A stretch of DNA of 64,000 nucleotides from Mannheimia cairinae. Lineage in GTDB: Bacteria; Pseudomonadota; Gammaproteobacteria; Enterobacterales; Pasteurellaceae. The notes beneath the pieces were generated by a model. The model was not told where the DNA came from, ran no database searches, and was given only the letters and a program-made list of their open reading frames with translations. Location: contig NZ_JAQSJE010000009.1 in NCBI RefSeq assembly GCF_028649535.1, positions 248,001-312,000 on the forward strand. Reading direction: 5' to 3'. A program made the position numbers and the translations under genes. Below are positions 48,940 through 57,899 of the stretch, in pieces (position 1 is the stretch's first letter; every line of letters starts with the position of its first letter).

Positions 48940-50187
48940 TTACATATTTGCAATAATATCTTGCGCAAATTCTGACGTTGAACGCAATGTTGCCCCATCT
49001 AGCATTTCAGCAAAATCAAAGGTAACGGTTTTATTGGCAATGGTTTTAGAAACTGCATTCACCACTAAATCTGCCGCCTCTGTCCAACCTAAATGGCGTA
49101 ACATCATCTCTCCACTTAAAATTAACGAGCCTGGGTTGCCTTTATTTTGCCCTGCAATTTTCGGTGCAGTGCCGTGTGTTGCTTCAAAAATTGCTGCTTC
49201 AGCCCCAATATTCGCCCCTGGTGAAATGCCGATACCACCCACTTGTGCAGCTAAGGCATCAGAAATGTAATCGCCATTTAAGTTAAGGGTTGCAATCACA
49301 TCATAATCGGTTGGGTGTAGTAGAATTTCTTGTAAAAATGCATCAGCAATACAATCTTTAATAATAATTTCTTCGCCATTTTTCGGATTGGTTAAACGCA
49401 TCCAAGGGCCATTATCAATTAATTCTGCCCCAAACTCTTTAGCAACTTGGTAGCCCCATTCTTTAAATGCACCTTCGGTAAATTTCATAATATTACCTTT
49501 ATGCACTAAAGTAAGTGATTTACGGTTATTATCAATCACATATTGTAAGGCTGCACGCACTAAACGCTGTGTACCTTGTTTTGAAACAGGTTTAATGCCA
49601 ATACCGCAATCTTCAGTGAAACGAATTTTTTTCACACCCATCTCTTGTTGTAAAAATTCAATGACTTTGTTTGCTTCGACTGATCCTGCAACCCATTCAA
49701 CACCTGCATAAATATCTTCTGAATTCTCACGGAAGATAACCATATCAATAAGTTCTGGGTATTTTACTGGGCTTGGTGTGCCGTCATAATAGCGAATTGG
49801 GCGTAAGCAGTTATATAAATCTAAGCCTTGACGCATCGCCACATTTAGTGAACGAATACCGCCACCCACCGGGGTCATCAGCGGACCTTTAATCGCCACG
49901 TGATATTGGCGAATAAGTTCGAGCGTTTCATCTGGTAACCAAGTATTTTCACCATATACTTGATTTGCTTTTTCCCCCGCATAGATTTCCATCCACGCAA
50001 TTTTACGCTTTCCTTGATAGGCTTTTTCAACGGCTGCATTAAGTACCGCTTGCATAGCTGGGGTAACATCAACACCGATGCCGTCGCCTTCAATAAAAGG
50101 AATAATAGGATTATTAGGTACAACCAATGAACTGTCTTGATTTAATTGAATTGTTTCGCCTTGTGGAATTTTGACTTGTGTTTGCAT
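48940..50187 (-). CDS. icd: NADP-dependent isocitrate dehydrogenase
   Basis: Oxidative decarboxylation of isocitrate to 2-oxoglutarate. At 415 residues it is like E. coli Icd (416). [19 protein letters not shown] begins the fold. The phosphorylatable serine region is [20 protein letters not shown], and [12 protein letters not shown] and [20 protein letters not shown] are conserved. GGAGCAAAAA is the ribosome site. It shares a 200-bp divergent promoter region with gltA. With acnB and gltA it completes the oxidative TCA branch. Confidence 0.96.
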   Translation of the reverse strand: MQTQVKIPQGETIQLNQDSSLVVPNNPIIPFIEGDGIGVDVTPAMQAVLNAAVEKAYQGKRKIAWMEIYAGEKANQVYGENTWLPDETLELIRQYHVAIKGPLMTPVGGGIRSLNVAMRQGLDLYNCLRPIRYYDGTPSPVKYPELIDMVIFRENSEDIYAGVEWVAGSVEANKVIEFLQQEMGVKKIRFTEDCGIGIKPVSKQGTQRLVRAALQYVIDNNRKSLTLVHKGNIMKFTEGAFKEWGYQVAKEFGAELIDNGPWMRLTNPKNGEEIIIKDCIADAFLQEILLHPTDYDVIATLNLNGDYISDALAAQVGGIGISPGANIGAEAAIFEATHGTAPKIAGQNKGNPGSLILSGEMMLRHLGWTEAADLVVNAVSKTIANKTVTFDFAEMLDGATLRSTSEFAQDIIANM

Positions 50188-50273
50188 TTTTTGCTCCTGA
50201 ATTGACGAAAAGAGATAAGAATGAAATAACTATAAACAGTAAATAAGAAAATGTAAATAAAGAGAAAAAATAT

Positions 50274-50289
50274 TATGAAGTTGATCACA
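50274..50289. promoter_or_regulatory. Candidate CRP site between icd and gltA
   Basis: TATGA-AGTTGA-TCACA matches the CRP consensus at 9 of 10 positions. A TATACT box at 50334-50339 would place a gltA start near 50346, with the CRP centre about 64 bp upstream, a usual class I distance. Confidence 0.55.
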
Positions 50290-50389
50290 TTTTTTTAACT
50301 TGTTGATAAATTATCCGTAAAAAGAGTTGTTTTTATACTTTAAATAATGGTAATTTTGAGAGGTAAATATAAAAATAAAGGAGTGTCCT

Positions 50390-51670
50390 ATGTCAAAAGC
50401 AACATTAACACTAGAATCTGGCGAACAGCTAGAGCTCAGTATGCAAAAAGGTAGTTTAGGTTATAAAACCATCGATATTCAACCTTTTGCAAAACATAAA
50501 TTGTTCTCCTACGACCCAGGGTTAGTTTGTACTGCCGTTTGTCAGTCAAATATTACCTATGTAGATGGCGATGAAGGAGTACTATTATACCGTGGCTACC
50601 CTATCGATCAGTTAGCCAATAACGCTGATTATTTAGAAGTGGGTTATACCCTTCTATTTGGTGAGCGTCCAAGCAAGGAACAATATCAAGAATTTGTTCA
50701 GCTTGTGAAAAAACATACTCTGGTTCACGAACAATTAACCAAATTCTTCTCCGGTTTCCGTCGAGATTCTCACCCAATGGCAGTTATGTGTGGGGTAAGT
50801 GGTGCTCTTGCTGCCTTCTACCACGACTCTATTGATGTGAACAATCAAGCCCACCGAGAACTTACCGCTATTCGTCTTCTTGCTAAAATCCCAACCCTTG
50901 CTGCAATGTGTTATAAATATTCTATCGGACAGCCTTTTATGTTCCCTCAGAATAATCTTTCGTATGCAGGAAACTTCCTCTATATGATGTTTGCAACCCC
51001 TTGCGAACCTTATGTGGTTAATCCGGTTTTAGAACGTGCATTAGATAAAATCTTTATTTTACACGCTGATCACGAACAAAATGCTTCAACTTCCACAGTA
51101 CGTACCGCAGCTTCATCAGGTGCTAACCCATTTGCTTGTATTGCGGCAGGTATTGCATCACTTTGGGGGCCAGCACACGGCGGTGCAAATGAAGCTTGTA
51201 TTAATATGCTCGAAGAAATTGGAACGGTAGATAGAATCCCTGAATTTATTGCTAAAGCGAAAGACAAAAACGATCCATTCCGTTTAATGGGCTTTGGGCA
51301 TCGTGTTTATAAAAATTACGACCCGCGTGCAAAAGTGATGCGTAAAATCTGCCACGAAGTATTAAATGAATTAAATATTGATAACCCATTATTTGATGTG
51401 GCGATTGAGCTAGAACGTATTGCATTAAGCGATCCATATTTTATTGAGCATAAACTCTATCCTAATGTCGATTTCTATTCAGGCATTGTAATGAAAGCCA
51501 TTGGTATTCCAACCTCTATGTTTACGGTAATGTTTGCTCTTGCAAGAACAGTCGGCTGGATTGCACACTGGAAAGAGATGTATCTACAAGGCAATATCAA
51601 AATTGTTCGCCCTCGCCAAATTTATACAGGCTATACAGAACGCCCATTTGAAAAAATGGATAAAGAGTAA
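50390..51670 (+). CDS. gltA: Citrate synthase
   Basis: Condenses oxaloacetate and acetyl-CoA. A 426-residue type II (hexameric, NADH-sensitive type) enzyme. The catalytic histidine regions are [12 protein letters not shown] and [10 protein letters not shown], and the catalytic aspartate lies in [22 protein letters not shown] is the family signature. AAGGAGTGTCCT precedes the ATG. Divergent from icd-acnB and convergent with torZ. Confidence 0.97.
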   Translation: MSKATLTLESGEQLELSMQKGSLGYKTIDIQPFAKHKLFSYDPGLVCTAVCQSNITYVDGDEGVLLYRGYPIDQLANNADYLEVGYTLLFGERPSKEQYQEFVQLVKKHTLVHEQLTKFFSGFRRDSHPMAVMCGVSGALAAFYHDSIDVNNQAHRELTAIRLLAKIPTLAAMCYKYSIGQPFMFPQNNLSYAGNFLYMMFATPCEPYVVNPVLERALDKIFILHADHEQNASTSTVRTAASSGANPFACIAAGIASLWGPAHGGANEACINMLEEIGTVDRIPEFIAKAKDKNDPFRLMGFGHRVYKNYDPRAKVMRKICHEVLNELNIDNPLFDVAIELERIALSDPYFIEHKLYPNVDFYSGIVMKAIGIPTSMFTVMFALARTVGWIAHWKEMYLQGNIKIVRPRQIYTGYTERPFEKMDKE

Positions 51671-51726
51671 TTTTGCAAAAAGTTGAAGAAATTTAACCGC
51701 TTGTAAATAGCTTATAAGCAATAAAC

Positions 51727-51760
51727 AAAAGGCACAAAATATTAAATTCTGTGCCTTTTT
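51727..51760. terminator. Bidirectional terminator between gltA and torZ
   Basis: AAAAGGCACA / TGTGCCTTTT around a 13-base loop, T-run on both strands. Confidence 0.85.
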
Positions 51761-51779
51761 CATCTTAAATTAAAATTAA

Positions 51780-54266
51780 TTACGCTTGTGTATATTTAGG
51801 TTCACTAAATACCGTTACTTCAGGTGCTTCGCCAGTGAATTTTTCCACTTGGACGATAGCGGTATTTGGCGAGTTACCTTGTGCTAATTTTGAAGTGCCT
51901 TCATCACGGGTTAATACGTTCGGGCAACCAAATTTACATAATGGTTTTTCGCTTTGACCAAGATCTGCAGGGTCATACCACGCACCTTCGTGAATTGCCA
52001 CAGTACCTTTGATAATACCATCAGTTACCACCGCACCGGCAAGCACTTGTCCACGGCCATTGAACACTCGCACAATATCGCCATCTGCAATGCCACGAGC
52101 CGCTGCATCATCTTTATGAATTAAGATAGGCTCACGATCTTTTACGGTGTATTTACTACGTAGTGAAGTATGGGCTAATTGGCTGTGTAAACGGTAGTAT
52201 GGATGCGGTGTTACTAACGCAAGCGGTGCTTCAGCCGTTGTATTACCTGCATACTCTTCTGGTTCCATCCAGCTTGGATAACCTTTACAGTCATCATAGT
52301 TCATTTTCGCAATTACATCAGAGTAAATCTCAATTTTACCTGATGGTGTGCCTAATGGGCTAAGAAGAGGATCGTTGCGGAACTCTTCATAACGCACCCA
52401 TTTTTTCGCTTTTTCACTTACTTTGAAAGTAACAGGTTTATTTTCTGACCAGAATTTATCAAAGTTAGGCATAATCACACGGTTTTTACGTGCAGCATCA
52501 AAAGCAGATTGATAGAAACCTTTCAACCAATCCATTTCAGATTTACCTTCAGTGAATTTTTCTGCCACACCCGCTAATTTTGAAAGCTCAGCAAAAATAT
52601 CGTAATCACTTTTCGCTTCAAATTGCGGCTCAACCACTTGTTTCATTGGGAAAATATTCATCATTGAATAGTCGCCCGACATTGTTAAGTCGTTACGTTC
52701 ATAACTTGTTGTTGCTGGTAAGACAATATCCGCCATACGAGCAGTTGGTGTCCAGTAACATTCATTCACGACAATTAACTCTGGTTTTTGCCACGCTTTT
52801 ACCATTGTATTGGTATCTTGGTGATGAACTAATGGGTTACCACCTGCCCAGTAAATCACTTTAATATCAGGGTAAGTGATTTCTGTACCATTATATTGAA
52901 TGGTTTTACCTGGGTTCAATAAAGCATCAGAAATACGGGCCAATGGGAATGAGGCTTTAGATGTATCATCTAACCACGTTTTTTCGCCTACATCGCCACC
53001 AGCATTTGCTGAAATTGAGCCGACAATACCACCTGTTGCTGTTGGAACACCACCGTTAGCATAGTGGTAACTTAAACCGAAACCACCACCCGGTAAGCCG
53101 ATTTGACCAAGCATTGAAGCAAGAGTCACTAACATCCAGTGAGTTTGTTCGCCGTGGCGTTGGCGTTGCATACCCCAACCGCCCATTAACATAGTGCGAT
53201 TTGATGAAAAATCTGCTGCTAATTGTTTGATTTTATCGGCTGGCACACCACTAATTTTTGCCGCCCATTCTGCATCTTTTGCTTGATTATCTGTTTTACC
53301 TAATAAGTATTCTTCAAATTTATCATAGCCTACAGTGTATTTTTGTAAGAATGCTTTATCGTGCTTACCTTCACTGACTAAAGTATGTGCGATACCAAGC
53401 ATTAACGCAACGTCTGTACCTGTATTTACTGGCACCCATTCCGCATTTAAGAATTCTGCCGATTCATTGCGTTCAGGTGTGATACAGATAATGCGTTTAC
53501 CCGTTTCTTTGAATTTTTTGAAATATTCAATACCTTGTTGGTCAGATGATGTCCAGGCATTACGTAAGGTAGTCAATGGGTTTGCAGACCAAAGCACGAT
53601 AATATCGCTACTTTCAAGCACCACTTCCCAGCTGGTTTGTTGCTCATATACCTCAATAGTCCCGAGTACGTGTGGCATAATTACCTGTGCCGCACCTGTT
53701 GAGTAGTCACCTTTTACGCCAACGAAACCACCGGTTAAGTTCATATAGCGGTGTAATAAAGTACGGGCAGCGTGTAATGAACCTGAACTATACCAACCAT
53801 AAGAACCGGCGAAGATCCCAGTTGCACCGTAAGCATCACGAGCAGATTTAATACCGCCGTGAACTAGCTCGAATGCTTTATCCCAAGAAATTCGAACCCA
53901 CTCATCGTGCCCACGTAAAGTTGTATCTTTATTGCCTTCTAAGTAACCACGACGAACCATCGGATATTTCACACGAGCTTCGCCGTGAACTTGGTCAGCT
54001 ACAACGTGTTGTAATTCATTAGGTACAGAAACTTCAAAAATAGAATCTGATTTTACCACTTTACCGTTTTCAACAACTACACCTAAAGGCCCCCAGTGGG
54101 CAGCTGTGACAACAGTTTTCATACCTTCAGCTTTAGCACTTGTTGAAACTAATGAACCAACTACACCTGTTGTACCTGTAGCAAAGCCAGTACTAGCTGC
54201 TAAACCTAATGATGAATTTTTTAAAAATCCACGACGGCTGTTGTTAATTTTTTCTTGTTTACTCAT
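51780..54266 (-). CDS. torZ: Periplasmic TMAO/biotin-sulfoxide reductase TorZ
   Basis: An 828-residue periplasmic terminal reductase for N- and S-oxides. The Tat leader has SRRGFLK (residues 10-16), then a hydrophobic stretch ending near TSAKAEG. Tyr/Trp are in GSYGWYS (154-160) and the molybdenum-ligand Ser189 is in GDYSTG. The C-terminal cofactor-binding domain (about 690-820) is complete. Electrons would come from the pentahaem TorY encoded upstream. The 263-base gap between torY and torZ contains a Moco-riboswitch-like structure, so torZ alone of the pair may be controlled by cofactor supply. GAGGAG lies 4-9 bases before the ATG. Confidence 0.93.
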   Translation of the reverse strand: MSKQEKINNSRRGFLKNSSLGLAASTGFATGTTGVVGSLVSTSAKAEGMKTVVTAAHWGPLGVVVENGKVVKSDSIFEVSVPNELQHVVADQVHGEARVKYPMVRRGYLEGNKDTTLRGHDEWVRISWDKAFELVHGGIKSARDAYGATGIFAGSYGWYSSGSLHAARTLLHRYMNLTGGFVGVKGDYSTGAAQVIMPHVLGTIEVYEQQTSWEVVLESSDIIVLWSANPLTTLRNAWTSSDQQGIEYFKKFKETGKRIICITPERNESAEFLNAEWVPVNTGTDVALMLGIAHTLVSEGKHDKAFLQKYTVGYDKFEEYLLGKTDNQAKDAEWAAKISGVPADKIKQLAADFSSNRTMLMGGWGMQRQRHGEQTHWMLVTLASMLGQIGLPGGGFGLSYHYANGGVPTATGGIVGSISANAGGDVGEKTWLDDTSKASFPLARISDALLNPGKTIQYNGTEITYPDIKVIYWAGGNPLVHHQDTNTMVKAWQKPELIVVNECYWTPTARMADIVLPATTSYERNDLTMSGDYSMMNIFPMKQVVEPQFEAKSDYDIFAELSKLAGVAEKFTEGKSEMDWLKGFYQSAFDAARKNRVIMPNFDKFWSENKPVTFKVSEKAKKWVRYEEFRNDPLLSPLGTPSGKIEIYSDVIAKMNYDDCKGYPSWMEPEEYAGNTTAEAPLALVTPHPYYRLHSQLAHTSLRSKYTVKDREPILIHKDDAAARGIADGDIVRVFNGRGQVLAGAVVTDGIIKGTVAIHEGAWYDPADLGQSEKPLCKFGCPNVLTRDEGTSKLAQGNSPNTAIVQVEKFTGEAPEVTVFSEPKYTQA

Positions 54267-54329
54267 AGTCTCCTCACTTTTTGAGTCAAGTTAAGGGGCT
54301 GTTAAAAAGAATAATAACCCCTAACAAAA

Positions 54330-54445
54330 GACGCCTTTCTAAATACGAGAGGATAGTCAGTTTCCCAATTATCCTTGGAACAAAGAAAATTTCGTTGTTC
54401 GGCTTGCTACCATATCCTAAGACTTAGGCTCACAAGCTCGGTGTC
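54330..54445 (-). promoter_or_regulatory. Moco riboswitch candidate in the torY-torZ gap
   Basis: On the minus strand GACACC (54445-54440) pairs with GGCGTC (54335-54330) as P1, with the last outer pair as C-G. Inside are GCTTG/CAAGC, GAACAA/TTGTTC and GGATA/TATCC. The single-stranded words CCGAGC, ATATGG and TCCTCTCGT-TTTAGAAAGG are shared with the moaA leader. The paired segments differ from that leader while staying complementary, which is the mark of one folded RNA family. It ends 63 bp before torZ. Identification as the Moco motif rests on memory of that motif and on gene context. Confidence 0.78.
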
Positions 54446-54529
54446 TGGATTTTCAAGCGGTCGATTTTAATGAAATTTCTGCAACCAACCGCATTATGAT
54501 GTGCCAACCCTAAGGGCTAACACCGATTT

Positions 54530-55645
54530 TTAGTGCGAACTACCTTTAATATCTTTCGCATTACGCTGTAAGAAGATAGTAACTGCACGTACATCATCAG
54601 CACTCATTGATGTTCTATCTTTCATTGAATTGACTACCCCAATCCACTGGTTAGCGGTATAGTGATCCGCACCGATTGGCGAGTGGCAACCACTACAATG
54701 GCTTTCATTTAAGTTATTACCGAAATCATTTAAGGCTTTCAAATTCGCCGTTACTGCCGTTTTTGGTAGATTGACTTCAAAATTAATCTCTTTCCAATCA
54801 GAAGCGGTAACTTCATCGAAAACCGTCTTCATAACATTCACTTTGCCTTTTTCTTCATCGCCAAGTAAAGCAACCATAATACGTTTACCTAAATCCATAT
54901 AGACAACACTTTCTGCCCCTGCTTGTTGCCAGCCGTGAACAGTTGCTACGATGTTATCGCCATCTTCACGCCAGTTTTGTAGCTCTGCAAAGGGAAGTAA
55001 GCGTGCTGAACCACCTGCTGTCATTTGGGCATTATTCATTACTAAAGAATAGAGTGTTTTATCATTTGCATTAAACTCAGCAGCGTGTTTGGTTAATTCC
55101 CCCAAACTTGCAGCACTATCAACTTCAATATCTGGCATAAAGTGTGCAATCCCTTTATGGCAATCAATACAAGTTTGATTAGTTTCTTGGGCTAACTTAT
55201 GCATTTTTTGTGCTGCTTCTTTTTGATCAGAAATTACCATTGCCTCAAAACTATGACAGCTTCTACACGTCATCGAGTCATTTTCTTTCATATCAGCCCA
55301 AACACGTTGAGCCATTTCTAAACGATGAGCTTCATAAGCTTCTTGATCGGGTAATTTATTAGTAACAAAGGTATGCCATACATCTTTTAATGCCATCACT
55401 TTTGCTTTGACGTAATGCAGACCATCTTGTGGAACGTGGCAATCAGAACATTCCGCACGAATACCTTTGCGGTTAGAGAAATGAACACTTCCTTCCCATT
55501 CGGCTTGCGGATGTGTCATTGAATGGCAGCTTACACAAAATTCAGGTGTACTTGTTGCTTTCATTGCATATTGCGTTCCACCTAAAACTGCTGCACCTAA
55601 TCCCATTATGCCAATAACTATTGCTGTTTTTTTTATCTTCGACAT
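54530..55645 (-). CDS. torY: Pentahaem c-type cytochrome TorY
   Basis: Membrane-anchored periplasmic quinol-to-reductase electron carrier of the NapC/TorC class. One N-terminal membrane anchor (about residues 6-26). Five CxxCH haem sites in order: CVSCH, CSDCH, CRSCH, CIDCH in the NapC-like part and CSGCH in the C-terminal domain. 371 residues, as in E. coli TorY (366). It lies upstream of torZ, preceded by FNR-like and NarP-like sites. Haem attachment needs the Ccm system encoded elsewhere. Confidence 0.94.
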   Translation of the reverse strand: MSKIKKTAIVIGIMGLGAAVLGGTQYAMKATSTPEFCVSCHSMTHPQAEWEGSVHFSNRKGIRAECSDCHVPQDGLHYVKAKVMALKDVWHTFVTNKLPDQEAYEAHRLEMAQRVWADMKENDSMTCRSCHSFEAMVISDQKEAAQKMHKLAQETNQTCIDCHKGIAHFMPDIEVDSAASLGELTKHAAEFNANDKTLYSLVMNNAQMTAGGSARLLPFAELQNWREDGDNIVATVHGWQQAGAESVVYMDLGKRIMVALLGDEEKGKVNVMKTVFDEVTASDWKEINFEVNLPKTAVTANLKALNDFGNNLNESHCSGCHSPIGADHYTANQWIGVVNSMKDRTSMSADDVRAVTIFLQRNAKDIKGSSH

Positions 55646-55696
55646 AAAACTACCCCCACTTAAAATACTAAAAATTAAAGACGAGATAATTCTATT

Positions 55697-55712
55697 AACT
55701 CCTAAGAGGTAC
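55697..55712. promoter_or_regulatory. Candidate NarP/NarL 7-2-7 site before torY
   Basis: Minus strand TACCTCT-TA-GGAGTTA. The first heptamer fits TACYYMT exactly; the second matches the inverted form with two deviations. It lies about 55 bp before the torY ATG, downstream of the FNR-like site. Confidence 0.4.
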
Positions 55713-55757
55713 TAAAATAAGTAAAAATACGTATTAACCCAAAAGAGTGATTTGAGT

Positions 55758-55771
55758 TTGATCTAAAGCAA
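55758..55771. promoter_or_regulatory. Candidate FNR site before torY
   Basis: TTGAT-CTAA-AGCAA, 9 of 10 informative bases of TTGAT-N4-ATCAA, consistent with anaerobic expression of the reductase. Confidence 0.5.
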
Positions 55772-55802
55772 ATAATTTAAAGTCATTTTGAGAGATGAAT
55801 AA

Positions 55803-55836
55803 CAAAAAACGCTATAACTCACCTCGCTATAGCGTT
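55803..55836 (-). terminator. Terminator of the LuxR/PBP regulator gene
   Basis: AACGCTATA / TATAGCGTT, 9-bp stem, followed on the minus strand by TTTTTTG. Confidence 0.85.
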
Positions 55837-55849
55837 AAAAAATGAAATG

Positions 55850-57589
55850 TTATTTATAAGAAAACCAAGGTGGTAATACAAATTGTGAATCAGCAAATAA
55901 TTCAGGGGCAATTACGGCACTTCTGCCTTTTTGTATCTGATAAATAAGTTGTGGCAGGCTAATTGATAAATCTTTACTATCAGGATACGTAAGCCCTGTT
56001 TGGCTATCGGTATTGAAATAATAAGTGCCATTTACACCATAATGCGGTTGCGAGCGAATAACATTCGATACCGCTTTAAAATGGCGAGGCGAAACACTTT
56101 GCTTCCACGCATTAGCTAAAATATTGGTTTGATCGTAAGCAATACTGGCTTGTGAGTAAGTTGGTTGTCTGCCAAATAACTGCTCATAATGCTGGCTAAA
56201 TTGCTTACCAAGAAAATTCTCACTTAAGCCACTATTGGTACTCCAAAGCACTCCTTCGCAGAGTTGTTCGTGCGGTAAAAATGCAGAAGGAGCATAAATA
56301 CTGTAAATAATAGCGTTAGTCGGATTTTGAATAAAATTCTGATGAAAATTCACGATATCTTCAGCAAAATAAGAAGCCAGCACAATAATAGACGGCGATT
56401 GGTTATGTACTTGTTTCATCAAATTTTCATACATATTAGGCTCTTGTGCAATTTCCACTTGCTCAACTTTCCACCCTTGCTCTCGCAAACTAAAAGTTAG
56501 ATTTTCAATGCCAATATCTACTTTTTGCCATTTTACCGACACCACCATTACCGTTTTATTCTGAATAAAATTAGCATAATGATAACGGTAATATTGTAGA
56601 AAACGGGAAACCCCCGAGCCATAGGTTACATCGCTGGCACAGACTTGAAACATATTCTCAATACGTTTATTCGGTAAATTTTGTGCCAACTTGTTTGAGC
56701 CACTGTGTGTGGCGATATGTAAATAAGGAATACCTTCAGTTGCAATCAGCTCGTGGACTTCAGGCAAATAGCAGGCATAAGCGGTAGAAATTGCATCTAC
56801 TTCTTGATCTAATAAGGCATTATAAGCATTAAGAATACTTGCTTTATCCTTAACACAAAAACCTGCTGTCGCAATTTGTAATTCTCGCCCATTAATACCA
56901 CCTTGTCGGTTTATACATTCTACCGCCAGCTGAGTACCATTGAGTAATTCTCGAGTATCAATTTCTCCAATGCCGTGTTCAACATAAGGCACACCGATAA
57001 TAATTGGTCTATGGTAGTTATTATTGATAGAAAATAGATTTTTTTCAGTAAATTCAACCGCTTGTTTTTTCGTTTCAAGCTGTTTTGCTAATTGCTCTAT
57101 TTTAAAGGTAGCTAAAGGAGAGTGCTCTAAATGCCCAGGTGTGGGTAAGCAGATTAGATTTTCTGTAATAGCAAATATGGCTAATAATGTTCGGCTTTCA
57201 GTTTTGGTTTTAGCAAAAATATTTTCGATATGCTTATCAACAGTACGCTTACTGATACTCAGTGCATTAGCGATCTCTTCATTACTTAACCCACTACTGA
57301 CCAATGTAAGCAATTCAATTTCTCGCTTGCTCAACTCAAAGGGTAATTCTGTCTTTTGTGCGTGAATCAGTACAAAATCTTTATAATATTCTAAAACCAA
57401 TTTAAGCCATTGGTTGTTTTCCAAGCAATAATAAAATTGTAACGCACTTTTATCAGAATGCAGTAAGGATTGAGCATAGAGGCAAATTTGAGGAAGTGTT
57501 GCTAAATATTCTGCCCCCGCTTTATCTTCCCATTCTAACACCTCCCCTTGCTTATTCACCAAACAAGACCATTGATTGTTATTAATCAT
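55850..57589 (-). CDS. One-component regulator: LuxR-type HTH fused to a type-1 periplasmic-binding-protein fold
   Basis: A 579-residue protein of unusual build. Residues 1-80 are an N-terminal segment I cannot assign. Residues about 84-142 are a GerE/LuxR helix-turn-helix (ELSKREIELLTLVSSGLSNE, then RTVDKHIENIFAKT). Residues about 195-560 are a LivK/AmiC-like ligand-binding domain (GVPYVEHG, LLNGTQLAVECINRQGGING, then SIAYDQTNILA). No signal peptide precedes the binding domain, so it should sense a ligand in the cytoplasm as AmiC does. It is upstream of torY-torZ on the same strand, has its own terminator, and is divergent from moaA with an FNR-like site between. It may be a substrate-responsive activator of torYZ, but that is inference from position. 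Confidence 0.8.
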   Translation of the reverse strand: MINNNQWSCLVNKQGEVLEWEDKAGAEYLATLPQICLYAQSLLHSDKSALQFYYCLENNQWLKLVLEYYKDFVLIHAQKTELPFELSKREIELLTLVSSGLSNEEIANALSISKRTVDKHIENIFAKTKTESRTLLAIFAITENLICLPTPGHLEHSPLATFKIEQLAKQLETKKQAVEFTEKNLFSINNNYHRPIIIGVPYVEHGIGEIDTRELLNGTQLAVECINRQGGINGRELQIATAGFCVKDKASILNAYNALLDQEVDAISTAYACYLPEVHELIATEGIPYLHIATHSGSNKLAQNLPNKRIENMFQVCASDVTYGSGVSRFLQYYRYHYANFIQNKTVMVVSVKWQKVDIGIENLTFSLREQGWKVEQVEIAQEPNMYENLMKQVHNQSPSIIVLASYFAEDIVNFHQNFIQNPTNAIIYSIYAPSAFLPHEQLCEGVLWSTNSGLSENFLGKQFSQHYEQLFGRQPTYSQASIAYDQTNILANAWKQSVSPRHFKAVSNVIRSQPHYGVNGTYYFNTDSQTGLTYPDSKDLSISLPQLIYQIQKGRSAVIAPELFADSQFVLPPWFSYK

Positions 57590-57646
57590 TTTTTCCTCTA
57601 ACTCGAAATTAGTAATTTAAAATAACAAAATTCAACCTTTATTTAA

Positions 57647-57660
57647 ATGATATAAATCAA
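57647..57660. promoter_or_regulatory. Candidate FNR site between the regulator gene and moaA
   Basis: ATGAT-ATAA-ATCAA, 9 of 10 informative bases. Its centre is about 42 bp before the start expected from the TATAAG box at 57684-57689, the standard class II activation position for FNR in the moaA direction. Confidence 0.6.
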
Positions 57661-57683
57661 AAGAAGAAGAAATTAGAATATTT

Positions 57684-57689
57684 TATAAG
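57684..57689 (+). promoter_or_regulatory. Putative -10 box of the moaA transcript
   Basis: TATAAG correctly spaced from the FNR-like site. The predicted start, near 57696, is about 70 bases before the riboswitch. Confidence 0.45.
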
Positions 57690-57764
57690 AATAAGCGACA
57701 ATTTTAATATACCTCTTGCCTTATTATTTTTATCACAATAGAATAAAAACAATTTTTTATTTAA

Positions 57765-57899
57765 GACTCCGAGCATTATTTCCTAACTCTAAAAATTAAA
57801 GACAAATTTTCGATATGGAATTTATGCCAGTAACAGTTTTATAAACTGTTCAAAGGATAATTTAGAAATGAGTTATCCTCTCGTGTTTAGAAAGGTGTC
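57765..57899 (+). promoter_or_regulatory. Moco riboswitch candidate in the moaA leader
   Basis: P1 GACTCC (57765-57770) with GGTGTC (57894-57899), one mismatch. P2 GCAT/ATGC (57773-57776, 57824-57827). A hairpin AACAGTTT/AAACTGTT (57832-57850), and GGATAA/TTATCC (57855-57860, 57873-57878). Conserved CCGAGC, ATATGG and TCCTCTCGTGTTTAGAAAGG segments. The AAAGG Shine-Dalgarno of moaA is partly inside the P1 3' arm and the ATG follows two bases later, so closing P1 would block ribosome entry. Moco repressing its own synthesis this way is known for E. coli moaA. Confidence 0.85.

Noticed and set aside
54267-54329. A separate intrinsic terminator between the torZ riboswitch and torZ
   Set aside because: GTTAGGGG and CCCCTTAAC could pair across a T-rich loop, but there is no T-run after the stem; I treat it as a possible expression platform only.
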